DNA of 64,000 nucleotides from Xanthocytophaga flava (GCA_030068525.1 JASJOS010000017.1:124001-188000); one strand, 5' to 3'. Shown: positions 8,169 through 17,718, counted from the stretch's first letter. Numbers and translations are program-made. The notes: generated by a model from the letters alone, not told the origin.

Positions 8169-9065
8169 TTATCCTTTTCCCTGATTTCGGATTTCGTTGG
8201 GTGAGACGCCTTTTACTTTCTTAAAAAACCTTGAAAAATAAGGTACATTGTCAAATCCAAGTTGATAGGCTACCTCACCGATATTCATATCTGTTTGCAG
8301 CAACAGAATTTCTGCCTGCTCAGCTACAAACTCGTGTATCAGAGCTATAGTATTTTTCCCTGTTTCTGCTCTGACTAAATCGGTAAGATAATTGGGTGAA
8401 AGACTTAATTCCTGAGCAATAGAAGATACGGTAGGTATGTTTTGTACAGGTTGTGATAAGTTATTGTAATGAGATTGCAACAACGCCTTTACTTTGGACG
8501 AGATGGAAATAGATTGAGTACCTACTTCCCGGAACTGTCTTTCGTAGAATAGCTCGGCATAGGTAAGTACAACATTGAGCAAGGATAAAATTACATCCTG
8601 ATTGGCATTGCTTTTATGAGTGATCAATTCCTGATGAATTTTAGTAAATAGCCAGGTTATCGTTTCTTCTTCCTCTGGTGTAAGAAACAATGCATCCTTC
8701 ACTTCATAACTGAAATATTTGTATTGTTTAACCTTATGAGCAACCGGATGTTTTCTAATCAGATCCGGATGAAAGACAAATGAATACCCATCCCAGAATG
8801 TGAGGCTGTCCCAGGAAACAATCTGCGCAGGTTCCGTAAATAACAGCAGACCATTTTTTGTATTGTATTTTTTACTGCCATATTTAATATCACCTGTAAA
8901 GTTTTTTTTCAACGAAATTCTATACAGATTAACCTGTATCTCTTTGCTCGATTGCGGAAAATTGGGGATAGACTCCTTACAGACTCTGCTATCCATCAGT
9001 GGATGTGGAGGATTTGCCAGATTCAGATACTTGTTATAGCCTATTATGTCATCGAATACTTTCAC
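8169..9065 (-). CDS. AraC-family transcriptional regulator
   Basis: 298 residues. The N-terminal 170 residues look like a cupin-type effector domain. The C-terminal region (about 200-296) carries the two helix-turn-helix motifs of AraC/XylS proteins, including SIAQELSLSPNYLTDLVRAETG and the signature IGEVAYQLGFDNVPYFSRFFKK. It is a DNA-binding activator or repressor. It precedes the crotonase gene on the same strand and may control it and itself. The ligand is unknown. Confidence 0.92.
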   Translation of the reverse strand: MKVFDDIIGYNKYLNLANPPHPLMDSRVCKESIPNFPQSSKEIQVNLYRISLKKNFTGDIKYGSKKYNTKNGLLLFTEPAQIVSWDSLTFWDGYSFVFHPDLIRKHPVAHKVKQYKYFSYEVKDALFLTPEEEETITWLFTKIHQELITHKSNANQDVILSLLNVVLTYAELFYERQFREVGTQSISISSKVKALLQSHYNNLSQPVQNIPTVSSIAQELSLSPNYLTDLVRAETGKNTIALIHEFVAEQAEILLLQTDMNIGEVAYQLGFDNVPYFSRFFKKVKGVSPNEIRNQGKG

Positions 9066-9197
9066 AAATGCAAAGATGTGAAAATTTTGTTTTGCTTTTG
9101 GGTAGGTGATGTTTTAGTAGATTACAGATTATACTAGTTTGTGTTTACATTTCAGAAAGTTGTACTATTGATAAAAGAAACATATTTTGGATAAAAC

Positions 9198-9680
9198 GTG
9201 ATTAATATAACTGATTTCTTGCTGGAAGGAGCCTATAAGAACTTAAAGGTAGGAACTGTATTTACAGATAAGACAGCTTCGGTAAACAGAATCAACACTT
9301 CATTTGCAAATGGCCAGTCAGTAGGATTTCAAGCCCACATGGATGCCATCTGTTTTGATGTTGGCAATGACGAGAATGGAGTTATTGTTTATATCATTAT
9401 GAAAGAAACAAAACAAGATCAGAAACTTCTATTTCAAATAGGGAAAGAAAATGTCATTTTGAATGACACAGATCTTACAGAACTCATTGGAATTTTAAAT
9501 AATAACCATATCGAATGGGTATTCAGCCGTTGTTGGGATAAGTTGCTTTATATGAAACTGGTTAAAAGTAAAGTAGAACTTTGTTATGCGTATTATGATG
9601 CAGAAATGGGATATGGGTTTCAGACTGCGGAGATTTGTGATAAAGAACGATATAAACAGGTATATTCATTACTAAATTAA
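9198..9680 (+). CDS. Hypothetical protein, 160 residues
   Basis: Not recognised. It is a soluble acidic protein with no signal peptide or membrane segment, starting at GTG 9198. It has alternating beta strands in the middle and aromatic-rich patches (HIEWVFSRCWDKLLY, AYYDAEMGYGF). Size and composition resemble small immunity-type proteins of polymorphic toxin systems, but no toxin gene is adjacent, so this is only a guess. It is divergent from the AraC gene with 132 bp between them. Confidence 0.6.
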   Translation: MINITDFLLEGAYKNLKVGTVFTDKTASVNRINTSFANGQSVGFQAHMDAICFDVGNDENGVIVYIIMKETKQDQKLLFQIGKENVILNDTDLTELIGILNNNHIEWVFSRCWDKLLYMKLVKSKVELCYAYYDAEMGYGFQTAEICDKERYKQVYSLLN

Positions 9681-9745
9681 CTTTTCTGTTTCATCTTCGT
9701 TCTCACTGAATAGTTTCTAACTGTTCTATGTATTTAGGAGATATT

Positions 9746-10165
9746 TTAAAACCGTACCGGAAAAATCATTCTAACAGGTACTGCTTTTCCATTGCATTTG
9801 CCTGGCTTCCAGTTTGGCATCTTTCTGAGTATCCGCAAACCTTCCTGATCCACAAGCGTTAAATTCTTCATATCCTTTTTGACTATTCTTTCATTAAAAA
9901 CGCATCCATCGGTATCTATTACAAACTCCATGAAAATAGAACCCTGAAATTGTTTTACGTTGGGATAGGTGAAATTCATAGTAAAAAAATGACTGAGTTC
10001 GCTTTGTCCTCCAGGATATTCTGGCATAGTGTCAACAAAAGTATAAATCTTTCTTTTGGTTATATTGTCAATATAGTTTGGACAATCTTCCGGCAAATCT
10101 TTGGTATGATCTGTTGAACAAGCAAGACAACTTATAACTACAAAGAAACTAAAGAGTTTTTTCAT
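9746..10165 (-). CDS. TonB C-terminal-domain lipoprotein
   Basis: 139 residues with a lipoprotein signal ending at Cys16 (SCLAC). The mature part is a single TonB C-terminal-type domain: YPGGQSELSHFF, GSIFMEFVIDTDGCV, and the final PNWKPGKCNGKAVPVRMIFPVRF. It lacks the transmembrane anchor and proline-rich spacer of energy-transducing TonB. A role in TonB-dependent uptake is therefore uncertain, and such stand-alone domains are common in Bacteroidota. It may be co-transcribed with the gene upstream at 10287-10745. Confidence 0.8.
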   Translation of the reverse strand: MKKLFSFFVVISCLACSTDHTKDLPEDCPNYIDNITKRKIYTFVDTMPEYPGGQSELSHFFTMNFTYPNVKQFQGSIFMEFVIDTDGCVFNERIVKKDMKNLTLVDQEGLRILRKMPNWKPGKCNGKAVPVRMIFPVRF

Positions 10166-10286
10166 GGAGATCCTTTGAACAGAGGATTGCAGAATGAATA
10201 AGATATCATTGATGATGATCTTGAGATGATTTCGCGCTAGTTGAATAAGTTATGATATATTTATGTAATGTTTAAGAGCTTTGTAT

Positions 10287-10745
10287 TTAATCAACTGCTG
10301 CTCTGCCAATTTCAAAAACTTTTTTTGTCCTTTTATCAAAAAGAATAACTACTCTAGATCCAAGCTCTACATCTAAGGGTGCATCACAATCACGCCTCGG
10401 TTGGTATTTATAGTTACTCTTGTTTACAAATCTGAAAAAATCATAGCAATAGACATAAGCTATATATGCAGGTTCTTGATTGTCTACACAGCAAAAGTCA
10501 GGATCACCCAATAATATCTCAACTTCTTCAATAGTTCCGTCTTTGATTTTATTTAAAATTTTTCCTTTTTGTATAGCTTTAATTCTATAACCATATTTTC
10601 CCAATGTATCTTCTTTCCATAGCCTGGTAGAAAAAACCAAACTATCAGAATGAACCACTTGCTTATATGTTTGTGCCATACAAGAAAAACTTACACAAAG
10701 CGCCAAGAGAAACGTAATACATAAATCATCAAATTGAGTTTTAAT
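10287..10745 (-). CDS. Small secreted hypothetical protein (possible ATT start)
   Basis: Unknown function. The frame codes for a good signal peptide (LCITFLLALCVSFSCMAQ) followed by about 130 residues. A short stretch (ILNKIKDGTIEEVEILLGDPD) recalls BamE/SmpA-type linkers. Starting at TTG 10706 would cut the signal peptide in half. The frame continues upstream to an ATT codon at 10745-10743, 7 nt after an AAGGAG ribosome-binding site, and no ATG is in frame. I therefore extend the gene to that ATT. If start codons are limited to ATG/GTG/TTG, the call would be 10287-10706. Confidence 0.6.
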   Translation of the reverse strand: MKTQFDDLCITFLLALCVSFSCMAQTYKQVVHSDSLVFSTRLWKEDTLGKYGYRIKAIQKGKILNKIKDGTIEEVEILLGDPDFCCVDNQEPAYIAYVYCYDFFRFVNKSNYKYQPRRDCDAPLDVELGSRVVILFDKRTKKVFEIGRAAVD

Positions 10746-10946
10746 GTAAAAGCTCCTTCATAACTGAAGTTTGAATTTATCAGAACTCTATATACTAATC
10801 ATTAATAACTCTAGAGCAGGAAATTGTAATTGCATGCGGTCTGAAAATTGGAGGGTTACTGTACAGCTAAACATAAAGATGCCTCTCATTATCTGCATCC
10901 ATTGATACCTCTAAAATAAGGAGAAACAACGAAGGTAAAACTCTAG

Positions 10947-10987
10947 TAAAACAAAACCAGAGCCTACTAAACGTAAACTCTGGTTCT
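10947..10987 (-). terminator. Terminator for the split 5'-nucleotidase genes
   Basis: Read on the minus strand, aaccagag and ctctggtt pair across a 15-nt loop and are followed by TTGTTTT. It lies 25 bp beyond the stop of the gene at 11012. Confidence 0.75.
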
Positions 10988-11011
10988 TACTAACTATTAA
11001 ATGAACTTTAC

Positions 11012-11974
11012 TTACCCCGACAACTGATTATTGATCTGATATTGAGTGGCAGCTTTAATCTTCTTAGCAGAGCCTTTTTCAAAGTAATAATCAATCCGGC
11101 CCAGGTTAATGCCTGCCCATCCTACCTGATTGATGGTAGTAATATGTCCATCCAGATTCTTTACATCTTCAGGCTGGTCCAGGAACGTATGCGTATGCCC
11201 TCCAATGATCAAATCAATATTACGTGTATTTTTAGCCAGTACCTGATCCGATACTTTTGACTCTTTGTAGTTATACCCTAAGTGAGATAAACAAATCACC
11301 AGATCACAGGCATAGTCATTTTTAAGAATAGCAGCCATCTCATTGCCCTTTTTGATAGGGTCCAGATAGATTGTATCTCCATAATTTTTCTTTTCTACCA
11401 ATCCTGCCAGTTCAATACCCAGACCAAAAACTCCAATCTTCAATCCATCCTTCTTAAAGATCTTATAAGGTTGGGTTGAGCTTTTAAGAATGGTATTAGA
11501 GAAATCGTAGTTGCTGACCAGAATCGGGAATTTGGCATGAGGCAATTGTTTATAAAAACCCTCCATTCCATTATCAAAATCATGATTTCCCATAGTGGCT
11601 GCATCATACCCCATATCCGTCATCATACGCATTTCCAGTTCACCATTGAACATATTAAAGTAGGGTGTACCCTGGAAAATATCACCTGCATCCAGAAGCA
11701 ATACATTTTTCTGTTCTTCCCGGATTTTTTTTATCAGCGCGGCTCTTCTGGCAACCCCACCCAAACCCTGGTTACGTGATCCATCCATAGGGAAAGGTTC
11801 AATGCGACTATGAACATCATTGGTATGCAAAATGGTAAGTTTGTGTAGATCTCCTTCTTTTGCAAGCGCTTCTAATGACTGTGTACTAAAGGCAAGAGAG
11901 GCTGCTGCAACTCCTGCTGCTTTCAGAAATTTTCTTCTGTCAAATTTTTGTGATTCTTCCATCGAGTTCTGCAT
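11012..11974 (-). CDS. Metallophosphoesterase (catalytic half of UshA-type 5'-nucleotidase), Tat-exported
   Basis: 320 residues. The N-terminus carries a twin-arginine signal (DRRKFLKAAGVAAASLAFS). The calcineurin-like metallophosphoesterase motifs follow: HTNDVHSR, LLDAGDIFQGT, GNHDFDNG and GGHTHTF, which supply the two-metal site. It equals the N-terminal domain of UshA/5'-nucleotidases and would release phosphate from nucleotides or related esters in the periplasm. It lacks the C-terminal substrate domain, which is encoded by the overlapping upstream gene. The ATG used (11974) overlaps that gene by 35 bp; an ATG four codons in would reduce this to 23 bp. Confidence 0.9.
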   Translation of the reverse strand: MQNSMEESQKFDRRKFLKAAGVAAASLAFSTQSLEALAKEGDLHKLTILHTNDVHSRIEPFPMDGSRNQGLGGVARRAALIKKIREEQKNVLLLDAGDIFQGTPYFNMFNGELEMRMMTDMGYDAATMGNHDFDNGMEGFYKQLPHAKFPILVSNYDFSNTILKSSTQPYKIFKKDGLKIGVFGLGIELAGLVEKKNYGDTIYLDPIKKGNEMAAILKNDYACDLVICLSHLGYNYKESKVSDQVLAKNTRNIDLIIGGHTHTFLDQPEDVKNLDGHITTINQVGWAGINLGRIDYYFEKGSAKKIKAATQYQINNQLSG

Positions 11975-12698
11975 TAATATCTTTACCTGCGTCAGTGGTT
12001 GTTTTAATATAATTAATCAGGGCATCACGTATTTTTAGCCCTAAGGATCTTCTTTCAAGCGGATCTTTAAACCCACCCACATGATCACCTCCATTGGCAA
12101 CATAGTCAGAGGTTAGTATTAAATAGGTTCTGTTCTTGTCAAATGGCTGTCCATTAATTAGTGGGTTAACAGGTTTCTGAGACTCAATTGTCATTCGAAG
12201 ACCTGCTACAGGCTGCCCTCCCGAACGGGCAATAAAGTTTAACAATTCTTCTACATCTGAGCCTTTGAGTTTCAATACAACCATTTCGTTCTCAAAAGGC
12301 ATTAATTCAAACACATTCGACAAGTGAATGTCTCCTTTGGGAAGGCTGTTGCGCATGCCACCTTTGGTACTGGGAATGGCAAAGTCAATGGAAGGATCTA
12401 TTTTCTTTCCTTCGGCAAGAACAGCATCCGAAAAAAAGTTGCCCAGCAACGTTTCTGGTAAGTCATAGCTTTTGGTCAGTTCCTTGGCACAATGTCCGAT
12501 TACCTGATTCATCTTTGCATCCATTTGCTCCTTATAAGGCCAGTAGGTTTTGACAATAGAGGAATCAACAGGAACTTGTGAGTCAATGGAATATTTCCCT
12601 CGATCACTGCTTACCAACGCATAGTGTGACTTGCAAGACCAGAGGATCGTAAGCAGGTACAGGACTAGAATGGTTTCTAACTTAATTACAATCTTCAT
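11940..12698 (-). CDS. 5'-nucleotidase C-terminal-domain lipoprotein
   Basis: 252 residues. A hydrophobic signal ends in a lipobox-like WSC (Cys22), so it is probably membrane-anchored. The mature part is the 5'-nucleotidase C-terminal (substrate-binding) domain: LGNFFSDAVLAE, IPSTKGGMRNSLPKGDI, VFELMPFEN and SDYVANGGD. It has no phosphoesterase domain. It lies directly upstream of, and overlaps, the gene for the catalytic domain. The two products probably meet in the periplasm to rebuild an UshA-like enzyme, one half as a lipoprotein and the other Tat-exported. Confidence 0.88.
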   Translation of the reverse strand: MKIVIKLETILVLYLLTILWSCKSHYALVSSDRGKYSIDSQVPVDSSIVKTYWPYKEQMDAKMNQVIGHCAKELTKSYDLPETLLGNFFSDAVLAEGKKIDPSIDFAIPSTKGGMRNSLPKGDIHLSNVFELMPFENEMVVLKLKGSDVEELLNFIARSGGQPVAGLRMTIESQKPVNPLINGQPFDKNRTYLILTSDYVANGGDHVGGFKDPLERRSLGLKIRDALINYIKTTTDAGKDINAELDGRITKI

Positions 12699-13536
12699 TA
12701 GGGTTATTTGGATTAAAAATGGTGGTTGACAGTTACTGAAATTCCGAAGAACAGGTTTATACTCTATTGCTTCAGTTTTTCACAAGCTGATAAACCATGT
12801 ATGGTTTGTTTATTGACTATTGCTTTAGTATTCTGTGACTGAATAATGGTAGGCTAAACGTTAACGAATAAATAATCAGAAAAAAGGGTACACAGGAAAT
12901 CTGTAATTTCCTCTCATTCTTCTTCTAACTTTATACAGTAATGTAAAAAACGCATCTTACTGTGCGTTGGCATCATAAGGAGATGCAAAAATAGAGAAAT
13001 GTCCGCATTGCACAATCTACATCTTGTAAAAATTATAAACCAGATGTGCTGGATGTTCTGCATATGGGAAGTACCCCAATCATCACGTTATTGGCAAAAT
13101 ATTTCTTTTGCTTATAGAGGATCTGTGTAGCGAAGACGGGATTTTAAGGAAATTTTAAGGTTGTTTTTAATCTTTTTTTAAGGTTGTGGGTTTATGTTTG
13201 TGGCATCTAGATTTGTATAGAATAGGATTATTCTATAATACGGTGTTTTAAGATATGGTCATGGTTGGGGGCATTGCCTCCAGCCATACTTTTGCCTCTT
13301 CTTTCCTGCAAACCTGCTTCAACAGAATTTCTATTCAAAAATGTGTATCTATGCAATTTCGTTTTCATGTATAGATATACCTCTGCATTATTTGTTCAGA
13401 TCCTTTATGCATTCATGAATAGATAAACGAAAGAATTCCAACCATTATTAACCTTAGTATGTATCACAGTAGACTGTTCAAACGAATAGAGCACAGACAA
13501 TCTGTGAGCAGAAGCATTAACCCTTGTTCTTTTACT
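12699..13536. other. Long intergenic region between divergent genes
   Basis: 838 bp with no convincing gene. It must hold the promoters of the 5'-nucleotidase pair (leftward) and the OmpA-like gene (rightward). Visible structure: three TTTTAAGG repeats at 13142, 13153 and 13176, and a GC-rich hairpin at 13261-13287 (atggttggggg / cctccagccat with two G-U pairs). The function of both is unknown. Confidence 0.6.
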
Positions 13537-14430
13537 ATGTTTGTACATTTTAGAAAAATTGCTTTTCTGATTGCATTGCTCCTATCAGTAAGTTCATGTG
13601 TGGTAGGTAAAAAAAAGTATGATGCTGAGGTTGCACTGAAAAAAACAGCACAGCAGCAGCTAGATGATGCCTTAAAGAAAATTGCTGCCTTACAGTCTGA
13701 TACAAGTCAGTTAAATAACCAGCTCCAGTATGCACGACAGGAATTGAAAGGATTGCTGGACAATTATCAGCAGTTGGAAACCAAATACAAACAAGCCAAC
13801 GAACAACTGGCTAACCGACAAAAGACAAATGACCAGTTGCGTACTGAGTTAAATCGCAGGGAAAAGGAGCTACAGGATAAGGAGGCAACCTTAGCTGAAC
13901 GAGAAAAGTTGGTACAGGAATTACAGGACGCCATCCGTAAGAAGGAAGAAGCTTCAAAAGCATTGCTGGATCGTATCAAAGGTGCTCTCAGTGGATTTAA
14001 CTCAGACGAGTTGTCCATTACGCTAAAAGATGGTTTGGTCTATGTATCTCTTTCGGATAAATTATTGTTTAAATCAGGTAAAACAGATGTAGATGCTAAA
14101 GGAAAGCAGGCCCTTGGCCAATTAGCTGCAGAACTTAATAAAAATCCGGACATACAGATTACCATAGAAGGACACACTGACAATGTACCAATTAAAACAG
14201 CTGTTTTTAATGACAACTGGGATTTAAGTGTAATGCGGGCAACTTCCATTGTGCGATTACTTACCAAAGAGTACGATGTAGATCCCCGTAGATTGACACC
14301 TTCCGGACGTAGTGAATACTTCCCGAAAGCAGCCAATACAACACCCGAAGGAAAAAGTCAGAATCGCCGTACTGAAATCATTCTTTCTCCTAAGCTGGAT
14401 GAACTTTACCGGATACTGGAAGGAAAATAA
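13537..14430 (+). CDS. OmpA-family peptidoglycan-associated lipoprotein with coiled coil
   Basis: About 297 residues from ATG 13537. A signal peptide ends with the lipobox SVSSC (Cys21). A long Gln/Lys/Glu-rich coiled coil (about 35-145) follows, then an OmpA/MotB peptidoglycan-binding domain (about 160-290) with IEGHTDNVPIK and the NWDLSVMRA motif. It would tie the outer membrane to peptidoglycan. The in-frame ATG at 13459 adds 26 residues before the hydrophobic core and would spoil the signal peptide, so I prefer 13537. A strong terminator follows. Confidence 0.92.
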   Translation: MFVHFRKIAFLIALLLSVSSCVVGKKKYDAEVALKKTAQQQLDDALKKIAALQSDTSQLNNQLQYARQELKGLLDNYQQLETKYKQANEQLANRQKTNDQLRTELNRREKELQDKEATLAEREKLVQELQDAIRKKEEASKALLDRIKGALSGFNSDELSITLKDGLVYVSLSDKLLFKSGKTDVDAKGKQALGQLAAELNKNPDIQITIEGHTDNVPIKTAVFNDNWDLSVMRATSIVRLLTKEYDVDPRRLTPSGRSEYFPKAANTTPEGKSQNRRTEIILSPKLDELYRILEGK

Positions 14431-14451
14431 ATCATTCAGATATTGTAGAGA

Positions 14452-14486
14452 AATGCGGATACTCAGATATAGATCCGCATTTTTTG
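14452..14486 (+). terminator. Rho-independent terminator of the OmpA-like gene
   Basis: A 9-bp stem (aatgcggat / atccgcatt) with a 12-nt loop is followed by a T-run. It rules out the in-frame TTG at 14484 as a start for the ClC gene. Confidence 0.85.
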
Positions 14487-14552
14487 TTTCATCCTTATAC
14501 TTTTTTGAGGAACAATCTTTTTATTTGCTTGGGATTACCTAACACAATCCTA

Positions 14553-15974
14553 GTGAGCGAAGAAAATCAACACCCGGAGAGTCTATCATCAGACGAATCT
14601 GCCTCAACTGTAGATGAAGAATCTACACCATTCAGAGAAAAATCTGTTTTTACCCGATTGATAAGTTTCCTGGAAGCACGAACCAAACACGTAGCTTCTG
14701 AAAAGTGGCGTGAGGCAGTATTGCAGGCAGTCCCTCTTTGGATTGCTTCCTTGCTTATCGGATTTATTGCTGTTGGATATGCCAAATTGTTTACCTGGAT
14801 AGAGCATTGGAGTAGTGGCTGGATAGAGCAATATCCTTACCTGATATTTATTTTTGCTCCCGTTGCATTTCTACTTGGTTGGTGGATTGTACAACGATGG
14901 GCTCCCTTTGCCAGTGGAAGTGGAATACCGCAACTGATGGCCGCTATTGAGCTTTCCACTCCACGACGTTATAAAGAGGCGGGACGTTTTGTAAGTTTTC
15001 GGGTAATTGTAGTTAAGGTATTGAGTAGTATTTGTGTATTATTGGGTGGAGGTGCAATCGGGCGGGAAGGGCCAACCTTACAGATCGCAGGTTCTGTCTT
15101 TAATCTGGTCCATACATATTTGCCCAAACGCTGGCCTAATCTTTCTCAAAAACTCATGCTGATTACAGGTGGGGCAGCCGGATTGGCAGCTGCATTCAAT
15201 ACTCCATTGGGAGGGATTGTCTTTGTAGTAGAAGAATTAACACGCACACATCTGGTCCATTTTCGGACTGCAATATTTACATCTGTAATTATTGCTGGTA
15301 TGGCTGCACAATGGTTGTTGGGGCCATATTTGTATCTGGGATATCCCAAAGTACCCATTGCAGGTTTTTCATTTGTGTGGATAGTGTTACTAGCTAGTAT
15401 AGCTTCTGGATTATTAGGAGCATTGTTCGGGCGAATTGCGTTTCTTATTTCCAAAGCAAAGAGAAGCTTAAAGACCAAATCTGCCCAGATTATGGTGGTA
15501 CTAGCTTCTGGAGTGGCGTTTGCAGGGATGGTCTATCTGAGCAATATACAAAGTATGGGTTCAGGCAAAGAGGTAATGACTGCCTTATTATTTGAAGGGC
15601 ATAAAGAAAAAGAGTGGACGTTGCCATTAGTGCGCTTTATTGGGCCACTTCTAACCTATGCCAGTGGTGCAGCCGGAGGAATATTTGCTCCTTCACTATC
15701 TGCTGGTGCTACTATTGGATATGTATTATCTGAATTACTAGGTGTGCCTCCGGAAAGCTATAATCTGATTATTCTGGTAAGTATGGTAGGATTCCTGACA
15801 GGTGTAACCCGTTCTCCTTTTACATCTGCTATTCTTGTATTGGAAATGACCGATCGGCATTCGGCTATTTTTCATCTTATGCTGGCAGGAATGGTAGCTT
15901 CTCTGGTCGCCTTGCTGATAGACAAAGAATCTTTCTATGAACGAATCAAAAAACAATATCTGCAAACGATATAA
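14553..15974 (+). CDS. ClC-type chloride channel/antiporter
   Basis: About 473 residues from GTG 14553. A hydrophilic, Ser/Glu-rich N-tail of about 60 residues is followed by roughly ten or more membrane helices. The three ClC selectivity motifs are present: GSGIPQ, GREGP (with the external gating glutamate) and GGIFAP, plus AAFNTPLGGIVFVVEEL. There is no C-terminal CBS pair. It moves chloride (or fluoride/nitrate) across the inner membrane. Retention of the gating Glu is compatible with exchange for protons. The longer frame to TTG 14484 starts inside a terminator and is unlikely. Confidence 0.92.
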   Translation: MSEENQHPESLSSDESASTVDEESTPFREKSVFTRLISFLEARTKHVASEKWREAVLQAVPLWIASLLIGFIAVGYAKLFTWIEHWSSGWIEQYPYLIFIFAPVAFLLGWWIVQRWAPFASGSGIPQLMAAIELSTPRRYKEAGRFVSFRVIVVKVLSSICVLLGGGAIGREGPTLQIAGSVFNLVHTYLPKRWPNLSQKLMLITGGAAGLAAAFNTPLGGIVFVVEELTRTHLVHFRTAIFTSVIIAGMAAQWLLGPYLYLGYPKVPIAGFSFVWIVLLASIASGLLGALFGRIAFLISKAKRSLKTKSAQIMVVLASGVAFAGMVYLSNIQSMGSGKEVMTALLFEGHKEKEWTLPLVRFIGPLLTYASGAAGGIFAPSLSAGATIGYVLSELLGVPPESYNLIILVSMVGFLTGVTRSPFTSAILVLEMTDRHSAIFHLMLAGMVASLVALLIDKESFYERIKKQYLQTI

Positions 15975-16172
15975 CTATAATCGTTACCGTAGTCCGATCA
16001 TATTTGCAAACGCAAAGGCGAATATGAACTGACAGGATTTCGTAGATTTAGCAATTAAATACCCAATAGAATAGGTGAATTCAGGAAGGACAGATGATTA
16101 CAGAGTTACTTTTTGTCTGCTGAGGAATTAATAGTAGAAATTCTCCTCAACATTTTCCGGACACCTATTGGT

Positions 16173-17618
16173 ATGCAACAGCAACCTTCATTTAGTACAC
16201 CTAAATCTGATCTGGACAGACTGACAATCTTTACGTTTTTGTGGGCTGTCGTTCGTTTTTTTCATCAGATCTCCTTTCCGGAATGGTATTACGAGCGTGA
16301 GTGGGAAGGAGTGTTAGTGATGTTGGTATTGGTTTTATGTCTGGTACGTCCGCAATCACTCACCCTACTTATAGCATTATTAACAACCAGTCTAGTTCGA
16401 ACATTTATCTGGATGCCTTTTAATCCCAATCATATTCTCTTTGAGTGGGTTGTGGATGCTGCAATTCTGATATGTATCCTGTTTGCAATTGTACAAAATA
16501 GGAACAGGAAAAATGAATTAGCATTTCGAAATGATCTATTCGATTCGTTTGCACCGATTGCACGAATAAGTATATGTATTCTATACTTCTTTGGCGTATT
16601 TCATAAGTTGAATACTGACTACCTGAAGATTCCGATTTCTTGTGGCGCTGTGCTTTTACAGGAGATTGCTGATAGAATGTATCCTATGGTAGTGGGAGAT
16701 GTTCCCAAACTTATTGCCATGTGGGGAACACTGATTATTGAATCACTTATTCCTGTACTTCTTATTGGCAAGAAAACACGAAAGTGGGGGATTTTGCTTG
16801 GGCTCGTCTTTCACTTTATGCTTTCTTTTCATCCACATAGGGGAATATATAGTTTTTCATCATTGATGCTCGGTTATTTTAGTTTGTTTCTTCCTCAAAA
16901 TGCCCCTCTTTTACTGAAGGAAAGCTATCTTTCTTTCAAAGCCAGATATAGGCTTTTGCCTGGCTGGCAACGTTGGTTGATAGGTTTGGGAATTCCAACT
17001 GGGTTTGTAGCCTATCTGGGTTATATGCGAATGCATGCAACCAATGGATATGAAAATGTGATGCAGATAGGTTTTGTGTTGTGGTGTGCCTGGGCAATAG
17101 TAACATTACTTGTTTATATGCTGGTTTTTATACCTGCCAAATGGGAGTTTACACCTTCTTTCTTTAAGCTTCCGAGTCGTTGGGCTATTATTGTCTTTTT
17201 ACTTTTACTCTTGAATAGCTTGTCGCCTTATCTGGGTTTTAAGACTCAGACAAGCTTTTCAATGTTTAGCAATCTCCGTACAGAAGGAGGAAAAACCAAC
17301 CACATACTGATGCCTAATGCAATAGTAACCCATCAATGGCAGGATAATCTGGTACAGATTACCCGGACAGATGCCCCTAATCTGCGTGATTTTGCAGATG
17401 GCAGAAGGATGCTTACCTATTTTGAATTACATCGGCTAGCTAGTGTAAATCAGCAGGATTTTTTTGTTGAGTACCAACAAGGCAACCAATCCAAAAAACT
17501 GATTGTAAAGAATGGAGTAAGCTCTGATCCGGAATTGACAACGCCTCTTTCTTTACTGAACTATAAGTTTATACGCTTTCGTCCTGTTTTTAAAGATACA
17601 TGCTACTGTCAGCATTGA
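16173..17618 (+). CDS. HTTM-like polytopic membrane protein
   Basis: About 481 residues from ATG 16173; a TTG at 16113 would add 20 residues. The first 350 residues hold about nine hydrophobic segments. The fourth or fifth segment contains YFFGVFHKLN, typical of HTTM (horizontally transferred transmembrane) proteins related to vitamin-K-dependent gamma-carboxylase. A soluble C-terminal tail (about 375-481) ends in a Cys-rich CYCQH. The enzymatic role is unknown. The gene follows the ClC gene by about 200 bp on the same strand and ends at a strong bidirectional terminator. Confidence 0.65.
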   Translation: MQQQPSFSTPKSDLDRLTIFTFLWAVVRFFHQISFPEWYYEREWEGVLVMLVLVLCLVRPQSLTLLIALLTTSLVRTFIWMPFNPNHILFEWVVDAAILICILFAIVQNRNRKNELAFRNDLFDSFAPIARISICILYFFGVFHKLNTDYLKIPISCGAVLLQEIADRMYPMVVGDVPKLIAMWGTLIIESLIPVLLIGKKTRKWGILLGLVFHFMLSFHPHRGIYSFSSLMLGYFSLFLPQNAPLLLKESYLSFKARYRLLPGWQRWLIGLGIPTGFVAYLGYMRMHATNGYENVMQIGFVLWCAWAIVTLLVYMLVFIPAKWEFTPSFFKLPSRWAIIVFLLLLLNSLSPYLGFKTQTSFSMFSNLRTEGGKTNHILMPNAIVTHQWQDNLVQITRTDAPNLRDFADGRRMLTYFELHRLASVNQQDFFVEYQQGNQSKKLIVKNGVSSDPELTTPLSLLNYKFIRFRPVFKDTCYCQH

Positions 17619-17649
17619 TAGACTAGTTAGACTATTCATTTGGCTCAGA

Positions 17650-17698
17650 TCAATAAAAAGAGGTGTGTTATGAGTCATAACACACCTCTTTTTATTGA
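17650..17698. terminator. Bidirectional terminator, 24-bp perfect stem
   Basis: An almost unbroken palindrome is centred at 17674: aataaaaagaggtgtgttat pairs with its complement, leaving a one-base centre. A-runs on one side and T-runs on the other make it work in both directions between convergent genes. Confidence 0.9.
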
Positions 17699-17718
17699 GA
17701 AAATCTATTGATAGGGGA

